Shown piece by piece: positions 1 to 8,236 of a stretch of 64,000 nucleotides of DNA. Position numbers and translations under genes: made by a program. Position 1 is the stretch's first letter; each line of letters opens with the position of its first letter. A model generated the notes under the pieces. The model was not told the DNA's origin, searched no databases, and saw only the letters and a program-made list of their open reading frames with translations. Origin of the DNA: Desulfovibrionaceae bacterium (GTDB taxonomy: Bacteria > Desulfobacterota > Desulfovibrionia > Desulfovibrionales > Desulfovibrionaceae); the NCBI GenBank assembly GCA_910575755.1, contig CAJTFO010000007.1:43074-107073 (forward strand), in the 5' to 3' direction.

Positions 1-29
1 AGGAAGAAGCATAACTTGATACTGTTCAT
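1..29 (-). CDS. 5' end of a gene leaving the window
   Basis: An ATG at 29-27 is preceded by a strong Shine-Dalgarno sequence (GAGGAG, 8 bases upstream) that lies just past the stop of the ThDP enzyme on the same strand. Only nine codons are inside the window (reading MNSIKLCFF), so the product cannot be identified. The hydrophobic start would fit a signal peptide or membrane segment. It probably shares the sigma-54 transcript of the upstream gene. Confidence 0.4.
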
Positions 30-49
30 GGCTATTTCTCCTCAAGGAG

Positions 50-1762
50 TCAGTCCGTGATCTTATAGGCTCCGAGCTGGCCCAGGGCGATGCTGGCCGG
101 GCTGATGACCTCGGGGTCCACCATGACGTTGACGCAGGCCACGGTATTGGCGGCAAAGGCCGCTTCAATGGCCGGGCGGATGTCTTGCGGGCGCTGCACA
201 AAAAAGCCCTTGCCCCCGGCGGCTTCCACCATCTTGTCGTAGGGGGTGGGGCCCAGCCAGGTTACGGAATCCAGCGTATAGCCCAGGCGCAGTTGCTGGC
301 TGTGCCGGATCATGCCCCAGCTCTGGTCGTTGGCCACCACGATGACCATAGACAGCCCCTTGCGCAGGGCCGTGGTCACTTCCATGAAGTTGAAGCCGAA
401 GGAACCGTCGCCGGTGACCAGCATGACGCGGCTTTCCGGGTAGACCAGCCGGGCGGCGATGGCGTCGGCTATGCCGCCGCCGATGCACCAGTACTGCCCG
501 TGGTCCAGAAGCCTGTAAGGCGTGCGGACCGTGCGCCCGATATGCGCCCAGGTCAGGGTGTCGCCGCCGTCGGCCAGCACCACGTCGTCGTCGCGGTCCA
601 TGAACTTGTCCACCTCTTGCATCAGCCGTTGCGGATGGATGGGCATGGCGTCGCTGGTCTGCATGGGCAGCATGGCCTCGGCGCAGCGCCGCCGCTCCGC
701 GCGCAATTCCTCCAGCCAGGGCGCATAGCGGCGGCCCAGGCCATTGGGCCCCACTCCGGAGAGGCCCAGGGCGTCCAGACGGCTGTTGGCCAGTTCCAGA
801 AAGGCGCGCACATCGCTCACCACAGGCAGGTCAATGGCCCGGTTGCGCCCCAGTTCCTCGCCGACCACATCCACCTGCACCAGCGTGGCCGTCTTGTTGT
901 AGGCGGCCCCGAAAAAGTGGTTGAGGCTGATGCGATTGCCAAGAATCAGGGCCAGGTCTGTTTCCGCATAGGCCTTTTTGGCTGTCAGCGGGCGGTGCGG
1001 CCCGGCCAGGCCGAAGCAGAGCGGGTGCAGATCCGAAACAAGGCCGCGCCCCATATTGCAGGTAAAGACCGGGATGCCGCATTTTTCCACAAAGGCGCGC
1101 AGTTCTTCCCCGGCTCTGGCATAGCCGGCGCCGCTGCCCGCCACCACGATGGGGCGTTCAGCCTCGCGCAGAAGGGCGATGGTTTTCTCCACGCCGCGCT
1201 GGTCCACAGGCCGGGATTCCACCACCGTCCTGTGCCATGCGCATTGCCCGCCGGGCATGGCCTTGCCCAGTATGTCGCAGGGCAGTTCCAGAAAGACCGG
1301 GCCGGGCCGCCCGGACAGGGTCGTGCGAAAGGCCGTTTCCACATATTCGGCCACCCGTTCTGTCTGCGTGCAGACATAGGCCGCCTTGACGATGGGCGCG
1401 GCAATGGCCGCCTGGGGCGCGTCCTGAAGGTCCATCTTGTCCCTGTAGTCTGTGCCGGATGCCCCGGCGATGACCAGCAGGGGCGTGCAGTTGGTGGCTG
1501 CCTGCTGCAGGGGGGAAATGCAGTTGGTGAAACCCGGCCCGGCGGTGAGCATGGCCACGCCGGGCTTGCCCGTCATGCGGGCGTAGGCGTCGGCCATGAA
1601 TGTGGCCGCCTGCTCGTGGCGCGTGTCCACCAGGCGGACAGGGCTTTTTTCCAGAATCTGATGGATGTGGTTGAGGTGTCCGCCGGTAAGGGTGAAGACA
1701 AATTCCACGCCCAGTTCCATCAGGGCGCGTGCGGCGGCTTCGCCTCCATTGGCAGCTTGCAT
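50..1762 (-). CDS. ThDP-dependent acetolactate synthase-like enzyme
   Basis: A 570-residue thiamine-diphosphate enzyme of the acetolactate synthase/decarboxylase superfamily. The N-terminal pyrimidine-binding domain has the catalytic-glutamate motif RHEQAA near residue 48, followed by a central domain and a C-terminal cofactor-binding domain with GDGSFGFNFME near residue 449. The second half of the usual GDG...NN motif reads ANDQSWGM, so one Asn is Asp. The start at 1762 is chosen because AAGGAG lies 6 bases upstream; a longer in-frame start at 1846 would overlap the sigma-54 promoter. The frame is too generic to separate true acetolactate synthase from relatives such as sulfoacetaldehyde acetyltransferase or other 2-oxoacid decarboxylases. 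There is no adjacent ilvN small subunit, which argues for a catabolic role. The neighbouring activator gene probably controls it. Confidence 0.85.
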   Translation of the reverse strand: MQAANGGEAAARALMELGVEFVFTLTGGHLNHIHQILEKSPVRLVDTRHEQAATFMADAYARMTGKPGVAMLTAGPGFTNCISPLQQAATNCTPLLVIAGASGTDYRDKMDLQDAPQAAIAAPIVKAAYVCTQTERVAEYVETAFRTTLSGRPGPVFLELPCDILGKAMPGGQCAWHRTVVESRPVDQRGVEKTIALLREAERPIVVAGSGAGYARAGEELRAFVEKCGIPVFTCNMGRGLVSDLHPLCFGLAGPHRPLTAKKAYAETDLALILGNRISLNHFFGAAYNKTATLVQVDVVGEELGRNRAIDLPVVSDVRAFLELANSRLDALGLSGVGPNGLGRRYAPWLEELRAERRRCAEAMLPMQTSDAMPIHPQRLMQEVDKFMDRDDDVVLADGGDTLTWAHIGRTVRTPYRLLDHGQYWCIGGGIADAIAARLVYPESRVMLVTGDGSFGFNFMEVTTALRKGLSMVIVVANDQSWGMIRHSQQLRLGYTLDSVTWLGPTPYDKMVEAAGGKGFFVQRPQDIRPAIEAAFAANTVACVNVMVDPEVISPASIALGQLGAYKITD

Positions 1763-1825
1763 GATGTTCTCCTTTGCTGGGATAGCGACGTGGCGGCGTG
1801 AAAAACGTCCGCTTTGCCGCAAGAG

Positions 1826-1841
1826 AGCAAGGATTGTGCCC
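1826..1841 (-). promoter_or_regulatory. Sigma-54 promoter of the ThDP enzyme gene
   Basis: On the minus strand the sequence reads GGGCACAATCCTTGCT, matching the -24/-12 consensus TGGCAC-N5-TTGCA with GG and GC exactly ten bases apart. The predicted transcription start is near 1815, about 50 bases before the chosen ATG at 1762. A sigma-54 activator gene lies immediately upstream on the same strand. Confidence 0.7.
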
Positions 1842-1972
1842 TTCATGGAAGCTCTTTTGATTTATTTATATTTCAGCATATTGTGTAAAAATATTTCCGG
1901 CGCGGTCTATGCCAGCCCTTGCTTTATGTAAAGAGTCCTTAATGCGTGTACAGCGGAAATGTAAATATAACT

Positions 1973-3391
1973 TTACAGTGCGGCGGTGTTCGTATCCACA
2001 GCCAATTGCGGGATGCCGTATTTTTTCAGTTTGGCGTACAGCGTCACGCGCGAGATGCCCAATTGCCGGGCCGTGGCCGTGACGTTGCCCTGATTTTCCT
2101 GCAGGGCGGCGGCGAGAAAGCCCGCTTCCTGGGCGTTCAGCCAGGCGGCGAGGGTGTGGTGCCGCTGTCGTGGCGAATGGCGGTCGGGGATGCGGCCCCC
2201 GCCCATGATCTCAGCCGGCAGGTCAGCCGCGTCAATGCGGTCGCCTTTCTGGTGCAGGGTGGCGTGCACCAGAGAGTTGAACAACTGGCGCACGTTGCCG
2301 GGCCAGGAGTAGGCCTCCAGAGCGCGCACGGCCTCATCCGTAAAGTCCGCCGTGGCACAGCCGATTTTGGAGAGAATCTGCCGGGCCAGGGGCAGAATGT
2401 CCTCTGTGCGGGCGCGCAGGGGCGGCAGGCGGATGGTCAGCGTGCTGATGCGGTAATACAGATCCTCGCGAAAACTTTCCTGCCGGATCATGTCCTGCAG
2501 GTCGCGATTGGTGGCTGTGATCAGCCGAAAGTCCACCTCCCGACCGGTTACGTCGCCCAGCCGGGTGATGCGTTTTTCCTCCAGCACGCGCAACAGCTTG
2601 ACCTGGGCATGCAGCGGAATATCCCCGATCTCATCCAGAAAGAGCGTGCCGCCGTTGGCCAGCTCCATCTGGCCGACCTTGCCTTCCTTGCGCGCGCCGG
2701 AAAATGCGCCCGGCGCGTAGCCGAAAAGCTCGGCCTCGAAAAGCTCCTTGGGAATGGCCGCGCAATTGATGCTGATGAACGGCCCGGCCGCGCGGCGGCT
2801 GAGCGCGTGCAGGGCGTGCGCGGTCAGTTCCTTGCCCGTGCCGGTTCTGCCCAGAATCAGCACCGGATGCGAACCGGCGGCATAGCTGCGGATGAGCCCC
2901 TTTACCGCGAGCATAGGCGCGCTTTCGCCGATGATGCTTCCGATATCGTAATGGGCGCTGCGCTCCGGCTTGAGGCTGCGATTATAGCTTTTCAGCTTTC
3001 TGGCCAGAAAGTCGATTCTGCGGGTCAGCTCACGCAGTTCCGTCGGGTCAGTGAACAGAATGTGCGAAACCATACCTGTGACCACGCCGTTGCCGTCGCG
3101 CACCGGAATCCGGTTGACCACGAATTTGTGATTATCGCCAAAGAGCGGCAGGGTGCACAGGTCGCCCATTTCCGGACGGCCATGCCTGATGACCAGAGCG
3201 GCGCGAGTCAGGGGATTCAGGTCAGGCAGCGGCTTGCCCAGCATGGTCCTGACGTCGCCGCCCAGCAGGGAGGCGTAGCATTTGTTGATCTTGCGGACGA
3301 TGAAGTCTGTGTCGCAGTACAGGACGCCTTCGGGCAGAGCGTCCAGCACATTCTGGTAGAGCTGTTCGGAATTGTTCCATCCTTCCGGCAT
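1973..3391 (-). CDS. PAS-domain sigma-54-dependent transcriptional activator
   Basis: A 472-residue bacterial enhancer-binding protein. It has an N-terminal PAS sensor domain (about residues 10-115), a central AAA+ domain with Walker A GRTGTGKE near 180, the sigma-54 contact loop near 226 and Walker B GTLFLDEIGD near 247, and a C-terminal Fis-type helix-turn-helix (about 435-460). The contact loop reads GAFSGA instead of the usual GAFTGA, a conservative Thr-to-Ser change. The ATG at 3391 is chosen because GGAGGG lies just upstream; a GTG at 3412 would add seven residues. The gene sits upstream of, and on the same strand as, the ThDP enzyme with its sigma-54 promoter, so that gene is the obvious target. 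The absence of a receiver domain suggests a small-molecule signal sensed by the PAS domain. Confidence 0.92.
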   Translation of the reverse strand: MPEGWNNSEQLYQNVLDALPEGVLYCDTDFIVRKINKCYASLLGGDVRTMLGKPLPDLNPLTRAALVIRHGRPEMGDLCTLPLFGDNHKFVVNRIPVRDGNGVVTGMVSHILFTDPTELRELTRRIDFLARKLKSYNRSLKPERSAHYDIGSIIGESAPMLAVKGLIRSYAAGSHPVLILGRTGTGKELTAHALHALSRRAAGPFISINCAAIPKELFEAELFGYAPGAFSGARKEGKVGQMELANGGTLFLDEIGDIPLHAQVKLLRVLEEKRITRLGDVTGREVDFRLITATNRDLQDMIRQESFREDLYYRISTLTIRLPPLRARTEDILPLARQILSKIGCATADFTDEAVRALEAYSWPGNVRQLFNSLVHATLHQKGDRIDAADLPAEIMGGGRIPDRHSPRQRHHTLAAWLNAQEAGFLAAALQENQGNVTATARQLGISRVTLYAKLKKYGIPQLAVDTNTAAL

Positions 3392-3547
3392 ACGCCCTCC
3401 GTCGGCTTCCACAAAAGGGAAGATCTGCGGCCGCAGAGGCGGCTCTCTGATCTTTTGTCTTCTGTAACACAGGCGGGCGTATTGTAACCAATGGTATTAT
3501 AATAAAAATACTTGTATATGATCTGCTATATAAACCCGAAAATGTCG

Positions 3548-3569
3548 CGGGCCGGCATATGCCGGCCCG
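3548..3569 (-). terminator. Hairpin downstream of purN
   Basis: A perfect 22-base palindrome, CGGGCCGGCAT/ATGCCGGCCCG, lies 8 bases beyond the purN stop. On the minus strand it is followed by a short T run (ACATTTTC). It probably ends the pepA-cobA/hemD-purN transcript. Confidence 0.55.
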
Positions 3570-3577
3570 TGCGCGAG

Positions 3578-4252
3578 TTAAAATCCTTCTTCCAGCGGCG
3601 GCCAGACCAGCCAGTGCCCGTCCGGCTTCAGCGCGGGCCGCGCGCCCGGCGTCACAAGCACCTGACGGCCCTGCGTGCTGATGCGCCCCTCGGCAAACCA
3701 TTGCAGCGCCTGGGGATAGATGCGGTGTTCCAGGCCATGAATGCGGTTCATCAGGCTGTCCAGCGCCTCCCCGGCTTCCACGGGCACGGCGGCCTGGATG
3801 ATCACCGGGCCGCTGTCCATCTTTTCTTCCACGAAATGCACGGTGCAGCCGGAAATTCTGACCCCATAGGCCTGGGCGTCGGCCCCGCCGTGCACGCCCG
3901 GAAAGCTGGGCAGCAGGGCCGGATGAATGTTGATGACCCGCCCGGCAAAGGCTTCCAGAAACACGGAGGAAAGCAGGCGCATGTACCCGGCCAGCACAAT
4001 GAGTTCCGCGCCGCTTTCGCGCAGGGCGGCGACGAGTTGCCGGTCATAGGCCTCCCGGTCCGGAAAGAGGGTATGATCCAGAACCAGATGCGGCAGCCCG
4101 GCCTTGCGGGCGCGTTCCAGCACGCCCGCGCCCGGCCTGTTGCTGAGAATCAGGCGGATGTCCACATCCAGAATGCCGGCGGCGGCCTTGTCGATCATGG
4201 CCTGGGCGTTGGTTCCCCCGCCCGATGCAAGTATGGCGATTTTCAGGGGCAT
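3578..4252 (-). CDS. purN: Phosphoribosylglycinamide formyltransferase (GART)
   Basis: A 224-residue cytosolic enzyme that transfers a formyl group from 10-formyl-tetrahydrofolate to GAR in de novo purine synthesis. The nucleotide-binding start KIAILASGGGTN (residues 4-15), the active-site segment NIHPALLPSF near 106-115 and the GCTVHFVEEKMDSGPVI stretch are those of PurN, with the catalytic Asn, His and Asp present. GAGGA lies just upstream of the ATG. It follows cobA/hemD by 7 bases and is the last gene of the operon. The C-terminal 25 residues are rich in Pro and Trp and look lineage-specific. Confidence 0.96.
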   Translation of the reverse strand: MPLKIAILASGGGTNAQAMIDKAAAGILDVDIRLILSNRPGAGVLERARKAGLPHLVLDHTLFPDREAYDRQLVAALRESGAELIVLAGYMRLLSSVFLEAFAGRVINIHPALLPSFPGVHGGADAQAYGVRISGCTVHFVEEKMDSGPVIIQAAVPVEAGEALDSLMNRIHGLEHRIYPQALQWFAEGRISTQGRQVLVTPGARPALKPDGHWLVWPPLEEGF

Positions 4253-4259
4253 GGCGTCC

Positions 4260-5792
4260 TCAAAGCGCGGCTGGGCCGCGCGTAAAATAGTCCGTTATGG
4301 TCTTGACCAGGGCCGGGATGGTGTATTCCTCCGGCTGGATGTGGGCCTCCAGACCGTGCTCGCGCAGGGTCCGGGCCGTTATGGGGCCGATGGCCGCCAG
4401 TCGGGTTTCCGGGTGTTCCTTGAGCTTTTCCGCCGGGATCAGGCTGAGAAAATTCTCCACCGTGGAGGAGGAGCCGAAGGTCACGCAGGCAAGCGAGCCT
4501 TCTTCCAGACGTTCCAGCACCGCACCCCTGCGCCCGGCCGCCGGTATGGTTTCATAGGCGGGCAGCACGTCCACCAGTGCCCCGGCCTTGCCCAGCTCCA
4601 CGGGCAGCACGTCGCGGGCCTTGGCCGCGCGCGGCAGCAGCATGCGCCTGCCCGCCAGCTGGCCGCCTTCACGCGCCAGCAGGCCTTCCACCACGCCTTC
4701 AGCCACATAGCGTTCAGGCACAAAATCGGGCCGGATGCCGCGCGCCAGCAGGGCGTCAGCCGTGGCCGGGCCTATGGCCGCCACCTTGCAGGGCCCCAGC
4801 GCCCTGCTGTCCTTGCCCGCCGCTTCCAGGCGCAGCCAGAAATGGCGTACCCCGTTCACGGAGGTGAAAATCAGCCAGGCATAGTCCGCCAGCCGGGCCA
4901 CAGCCGCGTCCAGCGCCGCATATTCGGGCAGAGGGCGGATTTCAATGGTGGGGCACTGGATGACCTCGGCCCCCAGTTCCGTCAGGCTGCCGGCCAGGCC
5001 ACTGGCCTGCTCCCGCGCGCGGGTGACCACAATGCTTTTGCCCAGCAGGGGCTTTTGCTCAAACCAGTTCAGCTTGTCATGCAGACTGACCACCTTGCCC
5101 ACCACAATCACCGCGGGATTGGTGAAATGCGCTTCCCGGGCGGCCTGGGGCAGATCGCGCAGAGCGGCCGTCAGACTGCGCTGGCGCGGCGTGGCGCCCC
5201 GGTACACCAGAGCCGCCGGGGTTTGCGGGTCCATGCCCGCATCCAGCAGGTTACGAACAATGTCCGGCAGGTTTTTCATGCCCATGACAAAGACCAGGGT
5301 GGAGGCGCTCCGGGCCAGAGCCTGCCAGTTGTGCACAGAGCCGGGCTTGTCCGGATTTTCATGTCCGGTGATGATGGTCACCGAGGAGGCGAAGTCGCGG
5401 TGGGTCAGGGGAATGCCCGCGTAGGCCGGCGCCGCGATGGTGCTGCTGATGCCCGGCACTTCCTCAAAGGGCACGCCCGCGGCCAGCAGTTCTTCGGCCT
5501 CCTCGCCGCCGCGTCCGAAGATATAGGGGTCGCCGCCCTTGAGACGGGCCACCACCTTGCCCTCTTTGGCCTTGCGCACCAGAAGGGCGTTGATTTCCCG
5601 CTGGGGCAGGGCGTGGTTGCCCGCCACCTTGCCCACATAGATCAGTTCGGCGTCGGGCCGGGCATGGCCCAGCAGGCTGTCGTTGGCCAGAGCGTCATAG
5701 ATCACCACGTCCGCCGCGGCCAGAACATCCCTGGCCTTGAGGGTCAGCAGGCCGGGATCGCCGGGGCCCGCGCCCAGAAGATAGACTTTCAT
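4260..5792 (-). CDS. cobA-hemD: Fused uroporphyrinogen-III C-methyltransferase/synthase
   Basis: A 510-residue fusion. Residues 1 to about 245 are a SAM-dependent tetrapyrrole methylase (start LLGAGPGDPGLLTLKA, then RLKGGDPYIFGRGGEE) that makes precorrin-2 from uroporphyrinogen III. Residues about 255-505 are a uroporphyrinogen-III synthase (HemD) domain. One protein thus closes the macrocycle and methylates it, feeding siroheme, cobalamin and, in sulfate reducers, heme through the siroheme route. The ATG at 5792 overlaps the pepA stop by four bases (ATGA), so translation is probably coupled. The same frame is open far upstream, but that part is shadow of pepA. Confidence 0.95.
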   Translation of the reverse strand: MKVYLLGAGPGDPGLLTLKARDVLAAADVVIYDALANDSLLGHARPDAELIYVGKVAGNHALPQREINALLVRKAKEGKVVARLKGGDPYIFGRGGEEAEELLAAGVPFEEVPGISSTIAAPAYAGIPLTHRDFASSVTIITGHENPDKPGSVHNWQALARSASTLVFVMGMKNLPDIVRNLLDAGMDPQTPAALVYRGATPRQRSLTAALRDLPQAAREAHFTNPAVIVVGKVVSLHDKLNWFEQKPLLGKSIVVTRAREQASGLAGSLTELGAEVIQCPTIEIRPLPEYAALDAAVARLADYAWLIFTSVNGVRHFWLRLEAAGKDSRALGPCKVAAIGPATADALLARGIRPDFVPERYVAEGVVEGLLAREGGQLAGRRMLLPRAAKARDVLPVELGKAGALVDVLPAYETIPAAGRRGAVLERLEEGSLACVTFGSSSTVENFLSLIPAEKLKEHPETRLAAIGPITARTLREHGLEAHIQPEEYTIPALVKTITDYFTRGPAAL

Positions 5793-7294
5793 TGCACGCC
5801 TCCGCGGGCCAGCTCCAGCAGGGTGCGCGCGCCGAAGCCCGACGCGCCCACCGGACAGAGCGGGGTTTTTTTGGCGTTCCAGTCCACACCCGCAATGTCC
5901 AGATGCGCCCAGCGCACGCCTTCGCGCACAAAATGCCTGAGAAAGAGCGCGGCATTGATGGCCCCGCCCTCGCGCGGGCCGGTGTGGCAGATGTCCGCCA
6001 CCTCGCTTTTGAGCTGTTCGGCATAGGGCTGCCAGAGCGGCAGCCGCCAGTAATTCTCGCCGCCCACGCCGCCCGCGGCGCTGATGCGTTCGGCCAGGTC
6101 TTCGTCGTCGCAGAACAGCCCGGCCAGCTCCGTGCCCAGAGCCACGGCGCACGCGCCGGTGAGGGTGGCCATGTCAATGATGGCGGCCGGGGTCCACTGC
6201 TTCTGGGCGTAGGCCAGGGCATCGCAGAGCGCCAGACGGCCCTCGGCGTCCGTATTGGTGATTTCCACCGTATCGCCGCTGGCCGCGCGCACCACGTCGC
6301 CGGGGCGCGTGGCCGTGCCGCCGGGCATGTTTTCGGCGCAGGCCAGCAGGCCGATGACGCGGCGGGGCGCGTCCTCCTCGGCCAGAGCCGCAATGGCGGC
6401 CAGCACCGCCGCCGCGCCGGTCATGTCGCACTTCATCTGCTGCATGTTGGCGGCGGGCTTGAGGCTGATGCCGCCAGAATCAAAGGTAATGCCCTTGCCC
6501 ACCAGAATCAGCGGCTTGTCCTGCTCATGGCCCTTGGGGGCGTGTTCCAGCGCCACCAGACGTGGGGGACGGGCCGACCCCTGACCCACGGCCAGCAAGG
6601 CTCCCATGCCTTCGGCGGCCAGGGCTTCCTCATCCAGCACCGTGCAGGAGAAACCCAGCTCTTTGGCCAGGTCGGCGGCGCGCTGGGCCAGACTTTCGGG
6701 ATAGAGCAGATTGCCCGGCATGTTGGCCAGATCCCGCGCCAGGGCCACGGCCCTGGCCGCGCGTTCGCCCCGGCGGGCCGCCGCATGCGCGCCGTCTGGC
6801 ACGGACTGGCCGTCAAAACCCAGGGCCAGCCATTGCGGATCAGCGGTTTCATCTTCCTGCGGCTTCTTCAGGGTTGTGAAGCGGTAGAGGGCCAGTTGCA
6901 CGGCGTAGACGCATTCCTCCACCAGCCGTTCCCGGCCGCCGGGCAGACGGGCCAGGGCCGGTTCAGGCAGCAGGATGGACTCCAGGCCCAGTTGCCGGCA
7001 GCGCTGCACGGCGGCGGCCACGGCCGCGCGCAGTTTGTTGGCGTCCACTTTTTCGCGCGGTCCCAGACCCACGGCCAGCACGCGCGGCACGGCAAGTTCC
7101 GGATGGCCGTGCAGCAGGGCCAGTTCGCCCTCCTTGCCCTTGAAATCGCGCAGGGCCGGAGCTACGGCCAGCCAGGGCGCGGCCTTGTCCAGTTCCGGGC
7201 ACTGGCGCAATATGTCTTCGCCCTCGCAGGACGGGGCCAGCATGATGGCGGCTTTCCACTGTTCGGGGCCGAGATTCTGGAAGCGTATATCCAT
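5789..7294 (-). CDS. pepA: Leucyl aminopeptidase (M17)
   Basis: A 501-residue M17 cytosolic aminopeptidase, the usual length. The dimetal site and signature are present: KGITFDSGGISLKP near residue 265 and NTDAEGRLALCDAL near 345. It removes N-terminal residues from peptides, and some PepA homologues also bind DNA. The start at 7294 is set by AAGGAG nine bases upstream; the open frame runs further but carries no second ribosome site. First gene of the pepA-cobA/hemD-purN operon. A perfect inverted repeat lies about 30 bases upstream of the start codon. Confidence 0.96.
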   Translation of the reverse strand: MDIRFQNLGPEQWKAAIMLAPSCEGEDILRQCPELDKAAPWLAVAPALRDFKGKEGELALLHGHPELAVPRVLAVGLGPREKVDANKLRAAVAAAVQRCRQLGLESILLPEPALARLPGGRERLVEECVYAVQLALYRFTTLKKPQEDETADPQWLALGFDGQSVPDGAHAAARRGERAARAVALARDLANMPGNLLYPESLAQRAADLAKELGFSCTVLDEEALAAEGMGALLAVGQGSARPPRLVALEHAPKGHEQDKPLILVGKGITFDSGGISLKPAANMQQMKCDMTGAAAVLAAIAALAEEDAPRRVIGLLACAENMPGGTATRPGDVVRAASGDTVEITNTDAEGRLALCDALAYAQKQWTPAAIIDMATLTGACAVALGTELAGLFCDDEDLAERISAAGGVGGENYWRLPLWQPYAEQLKSEVADICHTGPREGGAINAALFLRHFVREGVRWAHLDIAGVDWNAKKTPLCPVGASGFGARTLLELARGGVQ

Positions 7295-7322
7295 AGACGG
7301 GTTCTCCTTGAGAGCATTTCTT

Positions 7323-7346
7323 GATTGAAAATGTAAATTTTCAATC
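7323..7346. promoter_or_regulatory. Inverted repeat upstream of pepA
   Basis: GATTGAAAAT-gtaa-ATTTTCAATC is a perfect 10-bp inverted repeat 29 bases upstream of the pepA ATG. It could be an operator or a leader hairpin. It is AT-rich and lacks a terminator T run in the pepA direction. The rest of the 7295-7664 gap shows no gene. Confidence 0.4.
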
Positions 7347-7628
7347 TGTTCGCCGCCGTCGTTTCGCGGAAAAAACGTGGTATTTCCGCTCATTCGGCGC
7401 GGTTGTCCGTGTGCGCGCTCTATGTGGGCGCGGACGCCGGGGAGTCACGGCTGAAAGCTGAGCGTTCGAATATACGCCGGGCCGCTGTTTTTGCCAAGCT
7501 CGGTCATGGGGCGGCAACAATCCATCTGTGGGGTGTGGTGGGGCGGAAAATTGGCCCTGGAGCATTGTGCCTTTGATGCTCCCGTTTCAAAAGCGGCGCT
7601 GTCGTCCGCTCTCGCGCCCGGCCGGCTC

Positions 7629-7657
7629 TTGACGGTTCGCGCTCCAGCGTATAATAT
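7629..7657 (+). promoter_or_regulatory. Sigma-70 promoter of the VUT-family gene
   Basis: TTGACG at 7629-7634, a 17-base spacer and TAATAT at 7652-7657 (or TATAAT at 7650-7655 with a 15-base spacer). The first A of the start codon at 7665 falls at the expected transcription start, so the mRNA may be leaderless. No Shine-Dalgarno sequence precedes the ATG. Confidence 0.6.
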
Positions 7658-7664
7658 ACCTCGC

Positions 7665-8168
7665 ATGTTTTCGCTCTTTACTTACATAGCTCTGATTGTG
7701 GGCGTCAATTACGCGTTTGCCGCCACGCCTCTTGTGGAACTGCCCAGCGGCGACCTCTGGCCGCCGGCTTCGCTGCTCGTGGGCTTTATTTTTGTGGTTC
7801 GCGACTTTGCCCAGCGCCGTGTGGGCCATCATATTCTCTGGGCCATGCTGGCGGGCTGCGTGGTAAGCTGGCATATGGCTTCGCCCCAACTGGCCGTGGC
7901 CAGCGCGGCGGCCTTTGCCGTGGGCGAACTGGGCGACTGGGCGCTGTTCACCTTCACGCGCAAGCCCTTTTCCCAGCGCATCCTGATCTCCAGCCTGCTG
8001 GGAGCGCCTCTGGACAGTCTGGTCTTTCTGCTGTTCATCGGCCTCGCCACGCCCTGGTCCATTGTGATCATGAGCCTGTCCAAGCTGGTCGGTTCTCTTC
8101 TGGTCTTTTTTCTGGTGCGCCGCCGTGAACGCCGCGAGGCCGCCGGCCTGGCCGCCCAGAACCTCTGA
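7665..8168 (+). CDS. VUT-family membrane protein, queuosine precursor transporter type
   Basis: A 167-residue integral membrane protein with about five hydrophobic segments and a basic C-terminus (VRRRERREA). The pattern (GVNYAFA...PLVELPSGDLWPPASLLVGFIFVVRDFAQRR...GELGDWALF) is that of the VUT/DUF165 family, whose characterised member YhhQ imports 7-cyano-7-deazaguanine. The convergent neighbour is tgt, which uses this class of base in tRNA, and this supports the substrate. The ATG at 7665 is chosen because the first membrane segment begins there and the promoter abuts it. A hairpin terminator follows. Confidence 0.8.
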   Translation: MFSLFTYIALIVGVNYAFAATPLVELPSGDLWPPASLLVGFIFVVRDFAQRRVGHHILWAMLAGCVVSWHMASPQLAVASAAAFAVGELGDWALFTFTRKPFSQRILISSLLGAPLDSLVFLLFIGLATPWSIVIMSLSKLVGSLLVFFLVRRRERREAAGLAAQNL

Positions 8169-8193
8169 AGCGCCAATGCGCCGGAACTTCAAG

Positions 8194-8216
8194 AAGCCGC
8201 CCCAGGGCGGCTTTTT
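8194..8216. terminator. Terminator between the VUT gene and tgt
   Basis: An AAGCCGCC / GGCGGCTT stem with a CCAG loop followed by a T run ends the rightward transporter transcript. In the leftward direction the same hairpin follows tgt by about 20 bases, so it may serve both convergent genes. Confidence 0.7.
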
Positions 8217-8236
8217 CATGTCCGGCGGAAAAGAAT

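Noticed and set aside
185..1801. 538-codon + strand frame opposite the ThDP enzyme
   Set aside because: Antisense shadow of a gene with clear ThDP motifs; no ribosome site and composition rich in His, Gly and Gln.
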